A DNA stretch of 44,633 nucleotides from Flavobacterium sp. RSP15 (GCF_003968755.1 NZ_RYDL01000018.1:1-44633); one strand, 5' to 3'; counted from the stretch's first letter, positions 27,241 to 35,971 are shown. Translations and numbers: made by a program. Notes: a model not told the origin generated them from the sequence alone.

Positions 27241-28668
27241 ATGGAAGAATGTATCTCCGTTTTTGATATGCTAAAAATTGGTGTTGGACCTTCGAGTTCA
27301 CACACACTTGGACCTTGGAGAGCTGCCGAACGCTTTCTTAGTGAATTGCGAAACGAAAATTTACTTCATGCTGTCAGCAGGGTAAAAATAGATCTATACG
27401 GTTCCCTTTCCTTAACCGGTAAAGGACACGCCACGGATTTAGCAGTAATGCTTGGTTTGAGCGGACAAGATCCAGAATACATTCCCGTAGAAAATATTGA
27501 TGCAATTATCAAATCTATTGAATCCAAAAATGAAATCCATTTAGGAAATGAAAAGCGAATCCCATTCTATTTTCTCCAAGATATCGTTTTCAATAAAAAC
27601 TTTCTGCCCTTTCATTCCAATGGGATGACTTTTACAGCTTATACAACTGATAACAAAGAACATATAGCGACCTATTATTCAATTGGTGGCGGATTTGTAG
27701 TCAAGGAAGAACGCATCAACGCCAAAAATAAAATCCAAATAAAAGGTGCTTTTCCCTATCCAATTGACAAAGCGGCTGAGCTATTGGATATTTGTAAAAA
27801 AGAAAACAAATCGATATCCGAAATCGTTTATGAAAACGAAAAATCAATGCGTTCCGAAGCCGTTATCGATCAGGAACTAATGCGCATTTGGCACACGATG
27901 CTCGAATGCATGTACATTGGTTGTCATTCTGAAGGGATTCTTCCCGGCGGACTAAACGTGCGTCGCCGTGCTTTTGACATGCACCAAAAACTAATTGGTT
28001 TATCCAATTATAATTCCCCTCAGACCTGGCTTGAAGAGATCAGAAAAACAGAAGTAAAATTCCGCCAAATCCTGAAATGGGTTTCCTGTTTTGCCCTTGC
28101 GGTAAATGAAGTAAATGCCGCTTTAGGACGCGTGGTCACAGCTCCAACAAATGGAAGCGCAGGCGTAATTCCGGCTGTTTTGATGTATTATTTAGTGATT
28201 GAAAACCATAATGCAGGAGAAAAAGAAATCAAACAATTCCTGATGGTTGCCGGTGAAGTAGGCAGTATTTTCAAGAAAGGTTCTACCATTTCTGCGGCAA
28301 TGGGCGGTTGTCAGGCCGAAATAGGCGTTTCATCTTCCATGGCTGCCGCCGCTTTATGCGAATTGATGGGCGGAACTCCTGCACAAGTTTTAATGGCTGC
28401 CGAAATTGCAATGGAACATCACTTGGGGTTGACCTGTGATCCTATTGGCGGTTTGGTTCAGATTCCCTGCATCGAAAGAAATACTATGGGTGCCATAAAA
28501 GCCATTAATGCCGCTGAATTAGCCCTGGAAACCGATCCGAAAAATGCCAAAGTGCCTTTAGACAAAGTCGTGGACACGATGTGGCAAACCGCCAAAGACA
28601 TGAACAACAAGTACAAAGAAACCTCCGAAGGCGGATTAGCCATCGCCGTGAATATGTCAGATTGTTAA
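27241..28668 (+). CDS. sdaA: L-serine ammonia-lyase (L-serine deaminase)
   Basis: Converts L-serine to pyruvate and ammonia. 475 aa, single-chain iron-sulfur type. The N-terminal beta domain begins with [21 protein letters not shown], in which GPSSSHT is the family mark. The catalytic domain carries three cysteines, Cys357 (GGCQAEIG), Cys399 (LTCDPIGG) and Cys410 (IPCIERN); their spacing of 42 and 11 residues matches the [4Fe-4S] ligands of E. coli SdaA as I recall them. It has its own good -7 element. A small membrane-protein gene follows 23 bases later and is probably cotranscribed. Nothing is missing or unusual. Confidence 0.96.
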   Translation: MEECISVFDMLKIGVGPSSSHTLGPWRAAERFLSELRNENLLHAVSRVKIDLYGSLSLTGKGHATDLAVMLGLSGQDPEYIPVENIDAIIKSIESKNEIHLGNEKRIPFYFLQDIVFNKNFLPFHSNGMTFTAYTTDNKEHIATYYSIGGGFVVKEERINAKNKIQIKGAFPYPIDKAAELLDICKKENKSISEIVYENEKSMRSEAVIDQELMRIWHTMLECMYIGCHSEGILPGGLNVRRRAFDMHQKLIGLSNYNSPQTWLEEIRKTEVKFRQILKWVSCFALAVNEVNAALGRVVTAPTNGSAGVIPAVLMYYLVIENHNAGEKEIKQFLMVAGEVGSIFKKGSTISAAMGGCQAEIGVSSSMAAAALCELMGGTPAQVLMAAEIAMEHHLGLTCDPIGGLVQIPCIERNTMGAIKAINAAELALETDPKNAKVPLDKVVDTMWQTAKDMNNKYKETSEGGLAIAVNMSDC

Positions 28669-28691
28669 TTTACGTATTAAACAAAAAAACA

Positions 28692-28862
28692 ATGAAAATC
28701 AATTGGGTAATAGTTGGACTTGTACTCTTCTTCGGAATTGCTTTGATAGTATTTCTCATCAGAAAAAATCAAAAAGACAAAAAGAAATACAAACAGTTCT
28801 TGAATAAAGATTTCAAAAAAACAACTGAAGAAGATTCTGACTGGAATGATGATACGCATTGA
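28692..28862 (+). CDS. Small single-pass membrane protein
   Basis: 56 aa from the ATG at 28692. A membrane helix (about residues 5-23, WVIVGLVLFFGIALIVFLI) is followed by a basic stretch (RKNQKDKKKYKQFLNKDF) and an acidic C-terminal tail (EEDSDWNDD). The frame is open further upstream into sdaA, but the ATG, A-rich leader and good hydrophobic start support this shorter form. It lies 23 bases after sdaA, so it is likely cotranscribed. The layout resembles small conserved proteins of flavobacteria; no function can be given. Confidence 0.7.
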   Translation: MKINWVIVGLVLFFGIALIVFLIRKNQKDKKKYKQFLNKDFKKTTEEDSDWNDDTH

Positions 28863-29122
28863 TGAATATTTTAATCATTTTAGAAAAATTTAGAAATAAA
28901 ATCCAATAACGTATTATTAAAAACAAAAACTGCTTGCAAACAGATCCGTAAAACGGATACAACCAAAGGAAATTTCACTAGTACCATATTTTCTCTTTTA
29001 AACTTAAAATAATCCAGAAAAGCACCCTTTAAACACTTGGCAGATGGCGACTCGCTTAAATTATAATCGACTTTAACGAAAATTTACAACTATTAAGCAA
29101 GAAAATAGTGTAATTATGCAAA

Positions 29123-29512
29123 ATGATTAAACAAATTCGACATACTCTTTTAACTCGATATTTTTGGGGTTTCATGTCGTTATACCTGCTGAACTGCTTT
29201 GTTGATTCCCCTGATGCGCAACCAAATTATTTACCTGAGGATCTGACCCACAATGATCTGGAAAGCATTATTGAAATAGTGGTTGAAAAAATATTAGGAT
29301 TCGAAAATGCTATACCTGAATACGATGATAATGATACCAATCAAGATTTTGCAGCAAAAAGTGCTTTTTTTATAGATTTTTTTGTAGTACCAAACAGTGC
29401 AATTAGTCTTTATAAAAAATATTTATATTTAAAAAAGGGGAAATTAGCTGAACAAAATTCGATTCCTCCGACCCCGTATTTTGAAATACACACGCCTCCC
29501 CCTGACATTTAA
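29123..29512 (+). CDS. Hypothetical protein, 129 aa
   Basis: Not assigned to a known function, though its style (PEDLTHNDLESIIEIVVEKILGFENAIPEYDDND) resembles a recurring short protein family of Bacteroidota. The N terminus has a hydrophobic stretch with a cysteine (FWGFMSLYLLNC, Cys25) that could be a lipoprotein or uncleaved signal, but the residue before Cys is Asn, which is poor for a lipobox. The middle is acidic, and the C terminus is Pro-rich (IPPTPYFEIHTPPPDI). It lies 87 bases before the HAEPLYID gene in the same direction, so the two may act together at the outer membrane. The 260 bases before it contain no clear promoter. Confidence 0.75.
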   Translation: MIKQIRHTLLTRYFWGFMSLYLLNCFVDSPDAQPNYLPEDLTHNDLESIIEIVVEKILGFENAIPEYDDNDTNQDFAAKSAFFIDFFVVPNSAISLYKKYLYLKKGKLAEQNSIPPTPYFEIHTPPPDI

Positions 29513-29599
29513 TTTGTTATTTAGATCATTAATCCCTGCCTTATTTTCTCATGAAAACTAGGGTTGCAATTCGTATACTAAAACATAAAACAAATTAAA

Positions 29600-30475
29600 A
29601 TGGCTCTTCAATATTTAAAAACAGCGGTATTTACTCTGCTATTAACGGTACTTACGGGTACACATTCTCAAGCACAAACAGAAAAAAACCAACAAAATAC
29701 GATCAAAGACAGTCTTTACATTCAAGAAGTTGAAGGCAAAAAAAAACGTCCAAAAGTGTTACATGCTGAACCTCTGTACATCGATCTCATTAGAGATTTG
29801 GGAGCCCGAAAAGGAGAAAAAGAATGGAATTTAGGTCTCGGTTTGACAGACAATATCACTCATGATGAATATACTGCACTGCTAGAATATGAATGGGCTC
29901 CAATTGATCGATTAGGACTTGAAGTAGAATTGCCTTTTTCAATTTATTACCCTACTTCCGGCAACGGAAATTCGCCGGGAAGTAACCTGAATAGTATAAA
30001 ACTAGCGGCACAATATACCTTTTTTGTTTCAGAAAAAAAGAAAATATCAATGGCTGTTGGCTATATTCACGAATTTCTATTACCCAATTTTAACAACTAC
30101 AGCAATAGTACTTTAATAACCGGAAATGGATATAATCCGTTCTTGGTGATTGCTAAACGCTGGGGACAAAATTTTCATACCCTTTTATACACCGGGCCAC
30201 AATTTACGCACCACTTTTCAGATAATACAACACAGACGAACTGGCAGATTAATTCAAATATCCATTACATGATCCCCGGAACGCGAAATTTTATTGGACT
30301 GGAGTTTAACAAAGAAATTAATAATGCTGATTTTGATATGACAATCCGACCTCAAATGAGAGTAGAAATTACAGATAATTTACTAATAGGCATAGTAACC
30401 GGAATTCCTATAAATAGAGAAAACCAGCGGTTTAGCTCCTTTTTACGACTCATTTATGAACCTTCGTCGCATTAA
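29600..30475 (+). CDS. HAEPLYID family outer-membrane protein
   Basis: 291 aa with a signal peptide ending near THSQAQ. Residues 54-74 carry the HAEPLYIDLIRDLGARK signature that gives this Bacteroidota family its name. The rest is a series of alternating aromatic/polar strands (YEWAPIDRLGLEVELPF, KLAAQYTFFVSEKKK, FHTLLYTGPQFTHHF, IHYMIPGTRNFIGLEF, MRVEITDNLLIGIVTG), as expected for a small beta-barrel in the outer membrane. Its substrate is unknown. It is preceded by the 129-aa gene in the same direction and followed by about 350 bases of noncoding DNA. Confidence 0.85.
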   Translation: MALQYLKTAVFTLLLTVLTGTHSQAQTEKNQQNTIKDSLYIQEVEGKKKRPKVLHAEPLYIDLIRDLGARKGEKEWNLGLGLTDNITHDEYTALLEYEWAPIDRLGLEVELPFSIYYPTSGNGNSPGSNLNSIKLAAQYTFFVSEKKKISMAVGYIHEFLLPNFNNYSNSTLITGNGYNPFLVIAKRWGQNFHTLLYTGPQFTHHFSDNTTQTNWQINSNIHYMIPGTRNFIGLEFNKEINNADFDMTIRPQMRVEITDNLLIGIVTGIPINRENQRFSSFLRLIYEPSSH

Positions 30476-30822
30476 AAAAACAGTGCTTTTTTGATGCAAG
30501 TTAGTAGGATCCAATACTAAAACCTTAAAATAAAGCGACCTTTCTTTAATTAATATTACCACTAGACTAGCCGGATTTTTTTAAACACAATCCGGTTAAT
30601 CAGTGATAATTAGCGGGATAGTGTCAAGAGTCTTTTTTTGCAGCTGTTGTAAAACTTTCTCTCAATACAACAACGCACAAAAATGAAATCCTATTTGTTT
30701 TCATAGGATTAAATTATATATTTACGTTCGTAAAAAGCCTTAAAATTCTTGAAAGCACATGTTTTTAGCTGATTTTACGCCATAAAAACGAAAAACATAA
30801 TATTCTAAAAAACAGGCCTGAT
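30476..30822. other. Intergenic region before the NTF2-like gene
   Basis: 347 noncoding bases. Contents: a 7-bp inverted repeat (30571-30577 with 30589-30595) that extends by a G-U and two A-U pairs in RNA, and a near-consensus promoter (30694-30724) whose -33 box lies inside a second 7-bp inverted repeat. About 98 bases of leader separate the -7 element from the next start codon; no gene fits there. Confidence 0.55.
30687..30724 (+). promoter_or_regulatory. Promoter with inverted repeat over the -33 box
   Basis: TTTG at 30694-30697, a 19-base spacer and TATATTTA at 30717-30724 fit the Bacteroidota promoter pattern with one mismatch. The inverted repeat 30687-30693 / 30704-30710 (AATCCTA...TAGGATT) encloses the -33 box and could be an operator. 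Confidence 0.5.
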
Positions 30823-31275
30823 ATGAAATGGACAATATCCTTTTATCTTATACTAGCACTAAATTTGGTAGGTTATAGTCAAAATAATGATGAATCTGAG
30901 AGCATCAAAAAACTACTTGAAAAAGAGTCTGCCACATGGAGAGCTGGCGACAGCAAGGGACATACGGACTGTTGGTACATTCAGCCCTACAGCCGAATAT
31001 TAATTTCAACTGGAGACGGAACCGTACTCGACATTCCGCCTACGGCTATGATTAATACAAATCCGGAAGCAATGGGTAACGGTGGCTATTCTGTAAATAC
31101 AAATTACAAGATGAGTATTCATAAGGACAACGCCTGGGTAAGCCACAACGAAGAGTCAACGGCCAAAGATGGTAAAAAAACGTTCTCGTATGAAATTCGG
31201 TTATTAGAAAAAATTGATGGACACTGGAAATTAGTGGGGCAATCCATTCATATTGGTAAACAAACAGGTGAATAA
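30823..31275 (+). CDS. Secreted NTF2-like (SnoaL/DUF4440-type) protein
   Basis: 150 aa with a signal peptide (MKWTISFYLILALNLVGYSQ). The mature part starts with a helix (ESIKKLLEKESATWRAGDSKG) and continues with strands (HTDCWYIQPYSRILIST, NAWVSHNEES, TFSYEIRLLEKIDGHWKLVGQSIH) in the order of the NTF2/SnoaL-like cone fold. The ending YEIRLLEK-GHWKL is typical of the DUF4440 group. Catalytic activity cannot be predicted. It appears to be transcribed alone from a promoter about 100 bases upstream and is followed by a hairpin plus T-run. Confidence 0.75.
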   Translation: MKWTISFYLILALNLVGYSQNNDESESIKKLLEKESATWRAGDSKGHTDCWYIQPYSRILISTGDGTVLDIPPTAMINTNPEAMGNGGYSVNTNYKMSIHKDNAWVSHNEESTAKDGKKTFSYEIRLLEKIDGHWKLVGQSIHIGKQTGE

Positions 31276-31277
31276 CT

Positions 31278-31310
31278 TGTAATTGAGCTGCAGCTTACAC
31301 TTTTTTTTTT
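31278..31310 (+). terminator. Terminator after the NTF2-like gene
   Basis: A small imperfect hairpin (TGTAA...TTACA with an inner AGC/GCT pair) is followed directly by a run of ten T (31301-31310), three bases after the stop codon. The T-run is the stronger evidence; the stem is weak. Confidence 0.5.
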
Positions 31311-31514
31311 AATTAACACTCGGCAACTGTCTGTTAATCATAAAAGACAAACACATCAACACTAATCAAGGTTCTGAATCTGCATAATGCTTTTTCAAAG
31401 CGCGCTTAATCATGGAAAAATATGCAGAAAAGCCATCGATTCCATTATAAATATCCAAAACTAGGTACGTAAATACGTTAATACTACTGAAGAAACTACT
31501 TTACAGCAGATTTT

Positions 31515-32639
31515 TTATATCGTTTTCAAAGCTGCAATAAGCAAATCGATATCTTCTTTAGTATTATAATGGCTGAATGAAATGCGCAAACTTGGTTTCT
31601 TTAAATCGTCATTCGAAAGCATTTCGGCTAATACATGAGACGGTTTTATACTCCCGGACTGGCAGGCGCTACCGCGGGAAACTGCTATCCCTTTCATGTC
31701 TAAATGAAACAAAATCATCGCTGTCTTTTCGTCTAAAAAAGGCAGTAAAACATTTAAAACCGTGTAAAAACCATCGCTATTCCCATTAATTTCGAAACCT
31801 GGAAAATCAATTTCAAGCTTGGTAATTAAATAACTCCGTACTTCAGAAATGTGCTTTCGTTCCGTTTCTAAATTGGTGTATGAAAGTTCCAGAGCTTTTG
31901 CCATTCCTGCAATTTGATGTAGAGCCTCAGTCCCGGCGCGCAATCCTTTCTCTTGTTCGCCACCAAAAAATAAGGGTTGCATTCCTGAATTTTTTCGAAT
32001 AAATGCAAAACCAACGCCTTTAGGTCCATGAAATTTATGCGCACTGGCCACGATAAAATCTATAGATAAATTTTGCAAATCTATGCCGGTTTTCCCTATG
32101 GACTGTACGGTATCCGAATGAAACAAAGCACTGTGCTCTTGACAAATACGGCTTATTCGTTCTAAATCTAAAACAGTTCCAATTTCATTATTCACATGCA
32201 TCAAACTGACTAATGTTTTCTTATCCTGTGATAATAACTCCACTAAATCAGTAATATCAATTGCTCCATTTGACTTTATTGCTACATAATCAATCTGAAT
32301 TCCATACTCTTTTTCTAAAACTAAAGCCGTGTACAAAACCGCATGATGCTCGATTTTACTGGTAATGATTCGTTGCACTTTCAAGTCCTTAACGGCTGAC
32401 CGAAGAATCCAGTTATTGGCCTCGGTACCACAGGAAGTAAAAATTATTTCCTGCGCAGTGGCATTCAGGTTTTTGGCAATTGACTTTCTGGAAAGCTCCA
32501 GAACATTTTTTGCAGAACGCCCTAAGCTGTGCGTTGAAGATGGATTTCCATAATCTTCCGTTAATACTTTAGTCATTTCCTGGATTACTTCGGGACGAAT
32601 AGCAGTTGTAGAAGCGTTATCGAGATATACTTTTTTCAT
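31515..32639 (-). CDS. Cysteine desulfurase (NifS/IscS family)
   Basis: PLP enzyme that takes sulfur from cysteine as a persulfide, for Fe-S clusters or thio-modification. 374 aa. It shows MKKVYLDNASTT at the start, TSCGTEANNW, EHHAVL, HSDTVQSIGK, the PLP lysine in SAHKFHGPKG (Lys202), and the active-site Cys326 in SRGSACQSGS. Length and the SACQSG loop place it with the NifS/IscS group. It is not in a suf/isc cluster. It starts 16 bases after the transporter gene, so the two form an operon on the minus strand. Confidence 0.95.
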   Translation of the reverse strand: MKKVYLDNASTTAIRPEVIQEMTKVLTEDYGNPSSTHSLGRSAKNVLELSRKSIAKNLNATAQEIIFTSCGTEANNWILRSAVKDLKVQRIITSKIEHHAVLYTALVLEKEYGIQIDYVAIKSNGAIDITDLVELLSQDKKTLVSLMHVNNEIGTVLDLERISRICQEHSALFHSDTVQSIGKTGIDLQNLSIDFIVASAHKFHGPKGVGFAFIRKNSGMQPLFFGGEQEKGLRAGTEALHQIAGMAKALELSYTNLETERKHISEVRSYLITKLEIDFPGFEINGNSDGFYTVLNVLLPFLDEKTAMILFHLDMKGIAVSRGSACQSGSIKPSHVLAEMLSNDDLKKPSLRISFSHYNTKEDIDLLIAALKTI

Positions 32640-32655
32640 TTTTTAAATTATAAAA

Positions 32656-33576
32656 TTATTTTAAAACTGGTATTTCTGAAGGGGCGAGTTTTAATTTTCG
32701 GGGAAAAAGCAGTTTTTCATTAAAAACAACAATTGAAACCAAAATCAGCAAATAAGAAAACAATTGAAGCGAGGTAACCTGCTCGTTATAATAAAATATA
32801 GCCAACAAGAAATTAATAATCGGGTTAATATAAATCATAATTCCCACCGCGGAAGAGTTGATTCCTTTGAGCGCATAAAGATTTAGAAACAAAGGGATAA
32901 TCGTAAAAAAAAACACAATCAGGAACATGTAGCCGTAAAACAGAGGCTCTACAGGAATTGTTCCACTGTATTTTGGATAAAAAGGGAGCAGTACAAGTGC
33001 CGTAAAAATCAATTGAATCGTCAGGCTGAGGAATTTATCTAAATCATTATTTTTACGTTGACTCACTAAATACAGCGCATAAGTAGCAGCCGTAATAAGA
33101 CTGTAGAATATATCCTGAAAATGATTAAAGGATAATAAAACGCAACTAAATACACTAATTAAAACAGCAATCCACTGCCATTTGCTCAGCGTTTCTTTCA
33201 ACATGAAAAAGGCAAAAACAGTTGTTACAATTGGACAAATTAAATACGCCAACGAAGCCGCATTGACACTTACGTGATTCATCACATAAATGTAAACAAA
33301 CCAGTTTGAGGAGAGAAATATACCTCCGCCAAGTGTTAGCATAACAACACTCTTCTGTTGTTTGGGAGGTATCGTCTTGAAGTGATTCCAGTTTTTACGC
33401 ATTACATTTCTACGGAAAACAACATTGATCAACACCATGGTAATGGCACTAAAAAACACTCGGTAAAATAATATATCCAGCGACGGATAATTGTGTAAAG
33501 GCTTTAAAGCAAAACTAAAAAAACCCCACACAAAAAAAGCTAAAAAAGCAGCCGAATAATATTTGTTGAGTCTCAT
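32656..33576 (-). CDS. EamA/RarD family transporter
   Basis: 306-aa inner-membrane protein with about ten hydrophobic helices arranged as two EamA halves. The N terminus (YYSAAFLAFFVWGFFSFALK) and the GGGIFLSSNWFVYIYVMNHVSVNAASLAYLICP region, of which NWFVYIY and SLAYLICP are typical, resemble RarD proteins. Such DMT-superfamily carriers export or import small metabolites; the substrate is not predictable. It is the first gene of a two-gene operon with the cysteine desulfurase and has a perfect -7 element 20 bases before its ATG. A second EamA half near residues 160-290 ends in a short basic tail. Confidence 0.9.
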   Translation of the reverse strand: MRLNKYYSAAFLAFFVWGFFSFALKPLHNYPSLDILFYRVFFSAITMVLINVVFRRNVMRKNWNHFKTIPPKQQKSVVMLTLGGGIFLSSNWFVYIYVMNHVSVNAASLAYLICPIVTTVFAFFMLKETLSKWQWIAVLISVFSCVLLSFNHFQDIFYSLITAATYALYLVSQRKNNDLDKFLSLTIQLIFTALVLLPFYPKYSGTIPVEPLFYGYMFLIVFFFTIIPLFLNLYALKGINSSAVGIMIYINPIINFLLAIFYYNEQVTSLQLFSYLLILVSIVVFNEKLLFPRKLKLAPSEIPVLK

Positions 33577-33595
33577 CTATCGTATTAAATTTAGA

Positions 33596-33603
33596 CAAAG
33601 ATA
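33596..33603 (-). promoter_or_regulatory. -7 element for the transporter/desulfurase operon
   Basis: On the minus strand this reads TATCTTTG, a perfect TAnnTTTG, 20 bases before the transporter ATG. No good -33 box at normal spacing is visible. Confidence 0.55.
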
Positions 33604-33735
33604 CTGATTTCAATCGGCTTTAAATTCTCACTATCTTTCAATTTTATAACTATTAAAACAGGTACTTTATCACTTAATTGATAGTTGCTAAAACACAATA
33701 TCCTGTTAAATAATCTATTTTTAAGCGGTTATGCA

Positions 33736-33764
33736 TTTGGAATAAATTAAAAATTCTATTTTTG
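33736..33764 (+). promoter_or_regulatory. Promoter of the duplicated lipoprotein gene
   Basis: TTTG at 33736-33739, a 17-base spacer and TATTTTTG at 33757-33764 match the Bacteroidota -33/-7 pattern exactly. The ATG lies 16 bases after the -7 element, leaving a very short leader. Confidence 0.65.
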
Positions 33765-33780
33765 TTTTAAATTTTATAAA

Positions 33781-34725
33781 ATGAAAAGAATTGTTAGCCT
33801 GTTGGTTTTTGCATTGCTCCTAAACGGATGTGACGATGGAGATTTAATTCAAGAAACCATCACTTTTGAAGATGTAGCCACACAAAATTGCACGACAAAT
33901 GGGATCATTTATAAATTAAAAGATAGCGAAGCGTTAATTCTTGAAATAAAAAATGTTGTTTTTCCGACAGAAACAAGTGTGCAAGAACTGGATATCAATG
34001 GTACAAATCGAGTTTTTTACCGTTTTTATAACGGAACTGTCACAAATGCTACAATTTGCGAAACTATTCCTCCGGCAACACCCACAGTTACAGGCCAATG
34101 GACCGCAACTGGCGGGAAAATTGTAATAACTACAACGGCAATAAAACCCCTAAATCCTGATGATAACAGTACTAAAATTACAGGATACAATCATAATATA
34201 ACGTTCAAAAACATCACTTTTGATAAAGGAAACGGAACGCAAGTGTACGAAACATTCTTTTTTGGAGACTATCAAATAGCAGCAACACCGCTGCCTTTTA
34301 GTTTCAATAAAACATTGGAACAATGTGCTACTTCCAAACAATTATACGATTACAACAGCAGTGAAGCGCTAATTCTGGATATTGATGCCAGTTTAATCGT
34401 GAATGCCGTAACACCGCTGAACACTCCTAGAACCGGATTGATAGGCGACACAGAAAACAAACTGACGTATCGTTTATTCTCTGGCTTGGTTACAGGAAAT
34501 TATTTTTGTAATACTACTTTCCCTACTACTCCGACATTTAGTGAAGAATGGATTGGAGTGTCAGGAATAGCAAATACCAGCGGTATTATAGAAGTAACAA
34601 CTACAACAAATGGATCAGGTTTTAGACATACTGTAGTGCTGAAAAAAGTAAAAATGAAGAAAGGAAACAGTGATTTTATTCTAGGTGATGCTTATATTTA
34701 TGGAGATTTATTGACTACCAATTAG
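33781..34725 (+). CDS. Lipoprotein of unknown function with two internal repeats
   Basis: 314 aa. The lipoprotein signal ends at LNGC (Cys17), followed by acidic residues. The mature part is an internal duplication: repeat 1 (about 25-166) and repeat 2 (about 172-310) share SEALILEI / SEALILDI, FYRFYNGTVT / TYRLFSGLVT, a PPATPT / PTTPT turn, IVITTT / IIEVTTT and a final FFGDYQI / YIYGDL. Each repeat has two cysteines at matching places (37 and 93; 182 and 243), which may pair as a disulfide within each repeat. The pattern suggests two beta-sandwich-like domains. No known family is recognised. It has its own promoter and is transcribed away from the transporter operon. Confidence 0.8.
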   Translation: MKRIVSLLVFALLLNGCDDGDLIQETITFEDVATQNCTTNGIIYKLKDSEALILEIKNVVFPTETSVQELDINGTNRVFYRFYNGTVTNATICETIPPATPTVTGQWTATGGKIVITTTAIKPLNPDDNSTKITGYNHNITFKNITFDKGNGTQVYETFFFGDYQIAATPLPFSFNKTLEQCATSKQLYDYNSSEALILDIDASLIVNAVTPLNTPRTGLIGDTENKLTYRLFSGLVTGNYFCNTTFPTTPTFSEEWIGVSGIANTSGIIEVTTTTNGSGFRHTVVLKKVKMKKGNSDFILGDAYIYGDLLTTN

Positions 34726-34783
34726 GGGCCAAAAAACTTATAATTTCAGATAAGAAAAAGTTCTTTTCATGGTTACAAAAAAG

Positions 34784-34840
34784 GGTCTAATTTAAGAGAA
34801 TTTCAAAGGAGAAATCATCTTAAATCAGACCTTTCGTTTT
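34784..34840. terminator. Bidirectional terminator between the lipoprotein and Smr genes
   Basis: 14-base arms (34784-34797 with 34818-34831) pair with one mismatch and are followed by TTTCGTTTT. They lie between two convergent genes. Confidence 0.75.
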
Positions 34841-34863
34841 GGAATTAAAAATTAAAAATGAGC

Positions 34864-35415
34864 TTACATAGCGCTTTGCTTAATGAAAACTTCTGTTGCT
34901 CCTTGACCGTATTTTTGATAATTACCTTCTTGAAAAGCGATGTTATCATACCGTCCCAATAAGAAATCTAGCTCTGCTTTCAAGACTCCTTCCCCGACTC
35001 CATGTATAAAAACAATCTTTGGAATGCGATTTTTAATCGCAAATTCAATATGGCGTTTTGCTGTTTCAGTCTGTAGCGTCAGAATATCATAATTCGACAT
35101 TCCGCGTTTATTAGGCACCAGTTTTTCAATGTGTAAATCAAATTCAGGAGCTGGAATTTCGTGTTTAGATTTCCTTTCTTTTACAAAACTACGGGGTTTT
35201 GGGATCTCTTTCTCTTTTGCAATTTCACTTACATTTATTCTTCTGATTGATTCCATTAAGTTACTGGAATCGTTTATTTTAAGCAATTCATTGACAATAA
35301 ATGTCATCGTAAAACCATCCTCCGTTTCTATCGTAACCTGCTGGTCTTTGACTGACAACACTATCCCATTCATCGCTTCATCCAGCACGGAAACTTTATC
35401 TCCTTTATTGAACAT
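34864..35415 (-). CDS. Smr-domain protein
   Basis: 183 aa from the ATG at 35415. The N-terminal ~55 residues form a small beta domain (FNKGDKVSVLDEAMNGIVLSV). After a basic linker comes an Smr domain: FDLHIEKL at about residue 108, then IVFIHGVGEGVLKAEL, the HGxG-type nuclease motif, and YGQGATEVFI at the end. Smr domains cut or bind nucleic acids and occur at the end of MutS2; stand-alone forms like this are common in Bacteroidota and their target is unknown. The frame extends 14 codons upstream, but an A-rich stretch and the upstream gene argue for 35415. The start overlaps the end of the next gene by 11 bases. Confidence 0.88.
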   Translation of the reverse strand: MFNKGDKVSVLDEAMNGIVLSVKDQQVTIETEDGFTMTFIVNELLKINDSSNLMESIRRINVSEIAKEKEIPKPRSFVKERKSKHEIPAPEFDLHIEKLVPNKRGMSNYDILTLQTETAKRHIEFAIKNRIPKIVFIHGVGEGVLKAELDFLLGRYDNIAFQEGNYQKYGQGATEVFIKQSAM

Positions 35416-35590
35416 TTTCGTCTTCTTTTTCTTGATTTTTACTCGGAGTTTTAGCACTCAACTGCATCATTCCAATCATAAAAACTACAATTGCAACAAC
35501 CATGATGTACACGTTTTTTTCGGCACTCACCTGCTCATATAAAGCAACTGTGATGGCGAGAATCATTATGGGGATTATATATTTTTTCAT
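35405..35590 (-). CDS. Small two-helix membrane protein
   Basis: 61 aa. Two hydrophobic helices (IIPIMILAITVALYEQV and VYIMVVAIVVFMIGMMQL) are separated by a short charged turn, then comes a polar tail (SAKTPSKNQEKEDENVQ). It is not a known family. Its end overlaps the Smr gene start by 11 bases, so the two are translationally coupled and probably coexpressed from a promoter in the 54-base gap shared with the divergent DUF2752 gene. Confidence 0.75.
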   Translation of the reverse strand: MKKYIIPIMILAITVALYEQVSAEKNVYIMVVAIVVFMIGMMQLSAKTPSKNQEKEDENVQ

Positions 35591-35644
35591 CTTTTAAAAT
35601 ATCAGATTCCAAAAGTACTGAATTTAAAATTACTCTATTTACTC

Positions 35645-35676
35645 TTGATAAAATTTCTTACTTTTACGTATACTTG
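35645..35676 (+). promoter_or_regulatory. Candidate promoter of the DUF2752 gene
   Basis: TTG at 35645-35647, a 21-base spacer and TATACTTG at 35669-35676 (one mismatch to TAnnTTTG). It lies inside the N-terminal extension of the longest open frame, so that extension is unlikely to be translated. Confidence 0.45.
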
Positions 35677-35692
35677 TAAAAAAGAAAAAAAA

Positions 35693-35971
35693 TTGAATAT
35701 AGAAAAATACATGCTCCCGTGTTTCAGTAAAACACTCTTTGGAATAGAGTGTTTGGGCTGTGGTTTTCAGCGGGGATTTTTATTGCTTTTACAAGGCGAT
35801 TTTGGAGGTGCTTTCGATAGGTATCCGGCAATTTTCACGACCTTATTATTTCTGGGAATTCTGGCTTTGAATTTCATAGACACCAACAGAAACTACAAAA
35901 AAATAATTATCGGCACCGCTGTCCTTAATGGTGTTTTTATGATTGCAGGGTATTATTTTAAACACTACTAA
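35693..35971 (+). CDS. DUF2752 family membrane protein
   Basis: 92 aa from the TTG at 35693 (MNIEKYMLPC...), or 86 aa from the ATG at 35711. The family motif is clear: MLPC, then GIECLGCGFQRG with a CxxC-type Cys pair, then a short amphipathic part (FDRYPAIF) and two membrane helices (TTLLFLGILALNFI and IIIGTAVLNGVFMIAGYYF). The function of DUF2752 is unknown. A longer frame begins with TTG at 35645, but that codon is part of a promoter-like element. It converges with the DUF1003 gene 35 bases away, with no obvious terminator between. Confidence 0.8.
   Translation: MNIEKYMLPCFSKTLFGIECLGCGFQRGFLLLLQGDFGGAFDRYPAIFTTLLFLGILALNFIDTNRNYKKIIIGTAVLNGVFMIAGYYFKHY

Noticed and set aside
28941..28960. 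6-bp inverted repeat with a 3-base loop (ATCCGT...ACGGAT) as a terminator or tRNA remnant
   Set aside because: No T-run, too short, and no tRNA cloverleaf can be drawn around it.
35645..35692. N-terminal extension of the DUF2752 protein from TTG at 35645
   Set aside because: The codons overlap a promoter-like pair of elements, and the family begins near EKYMLPC.
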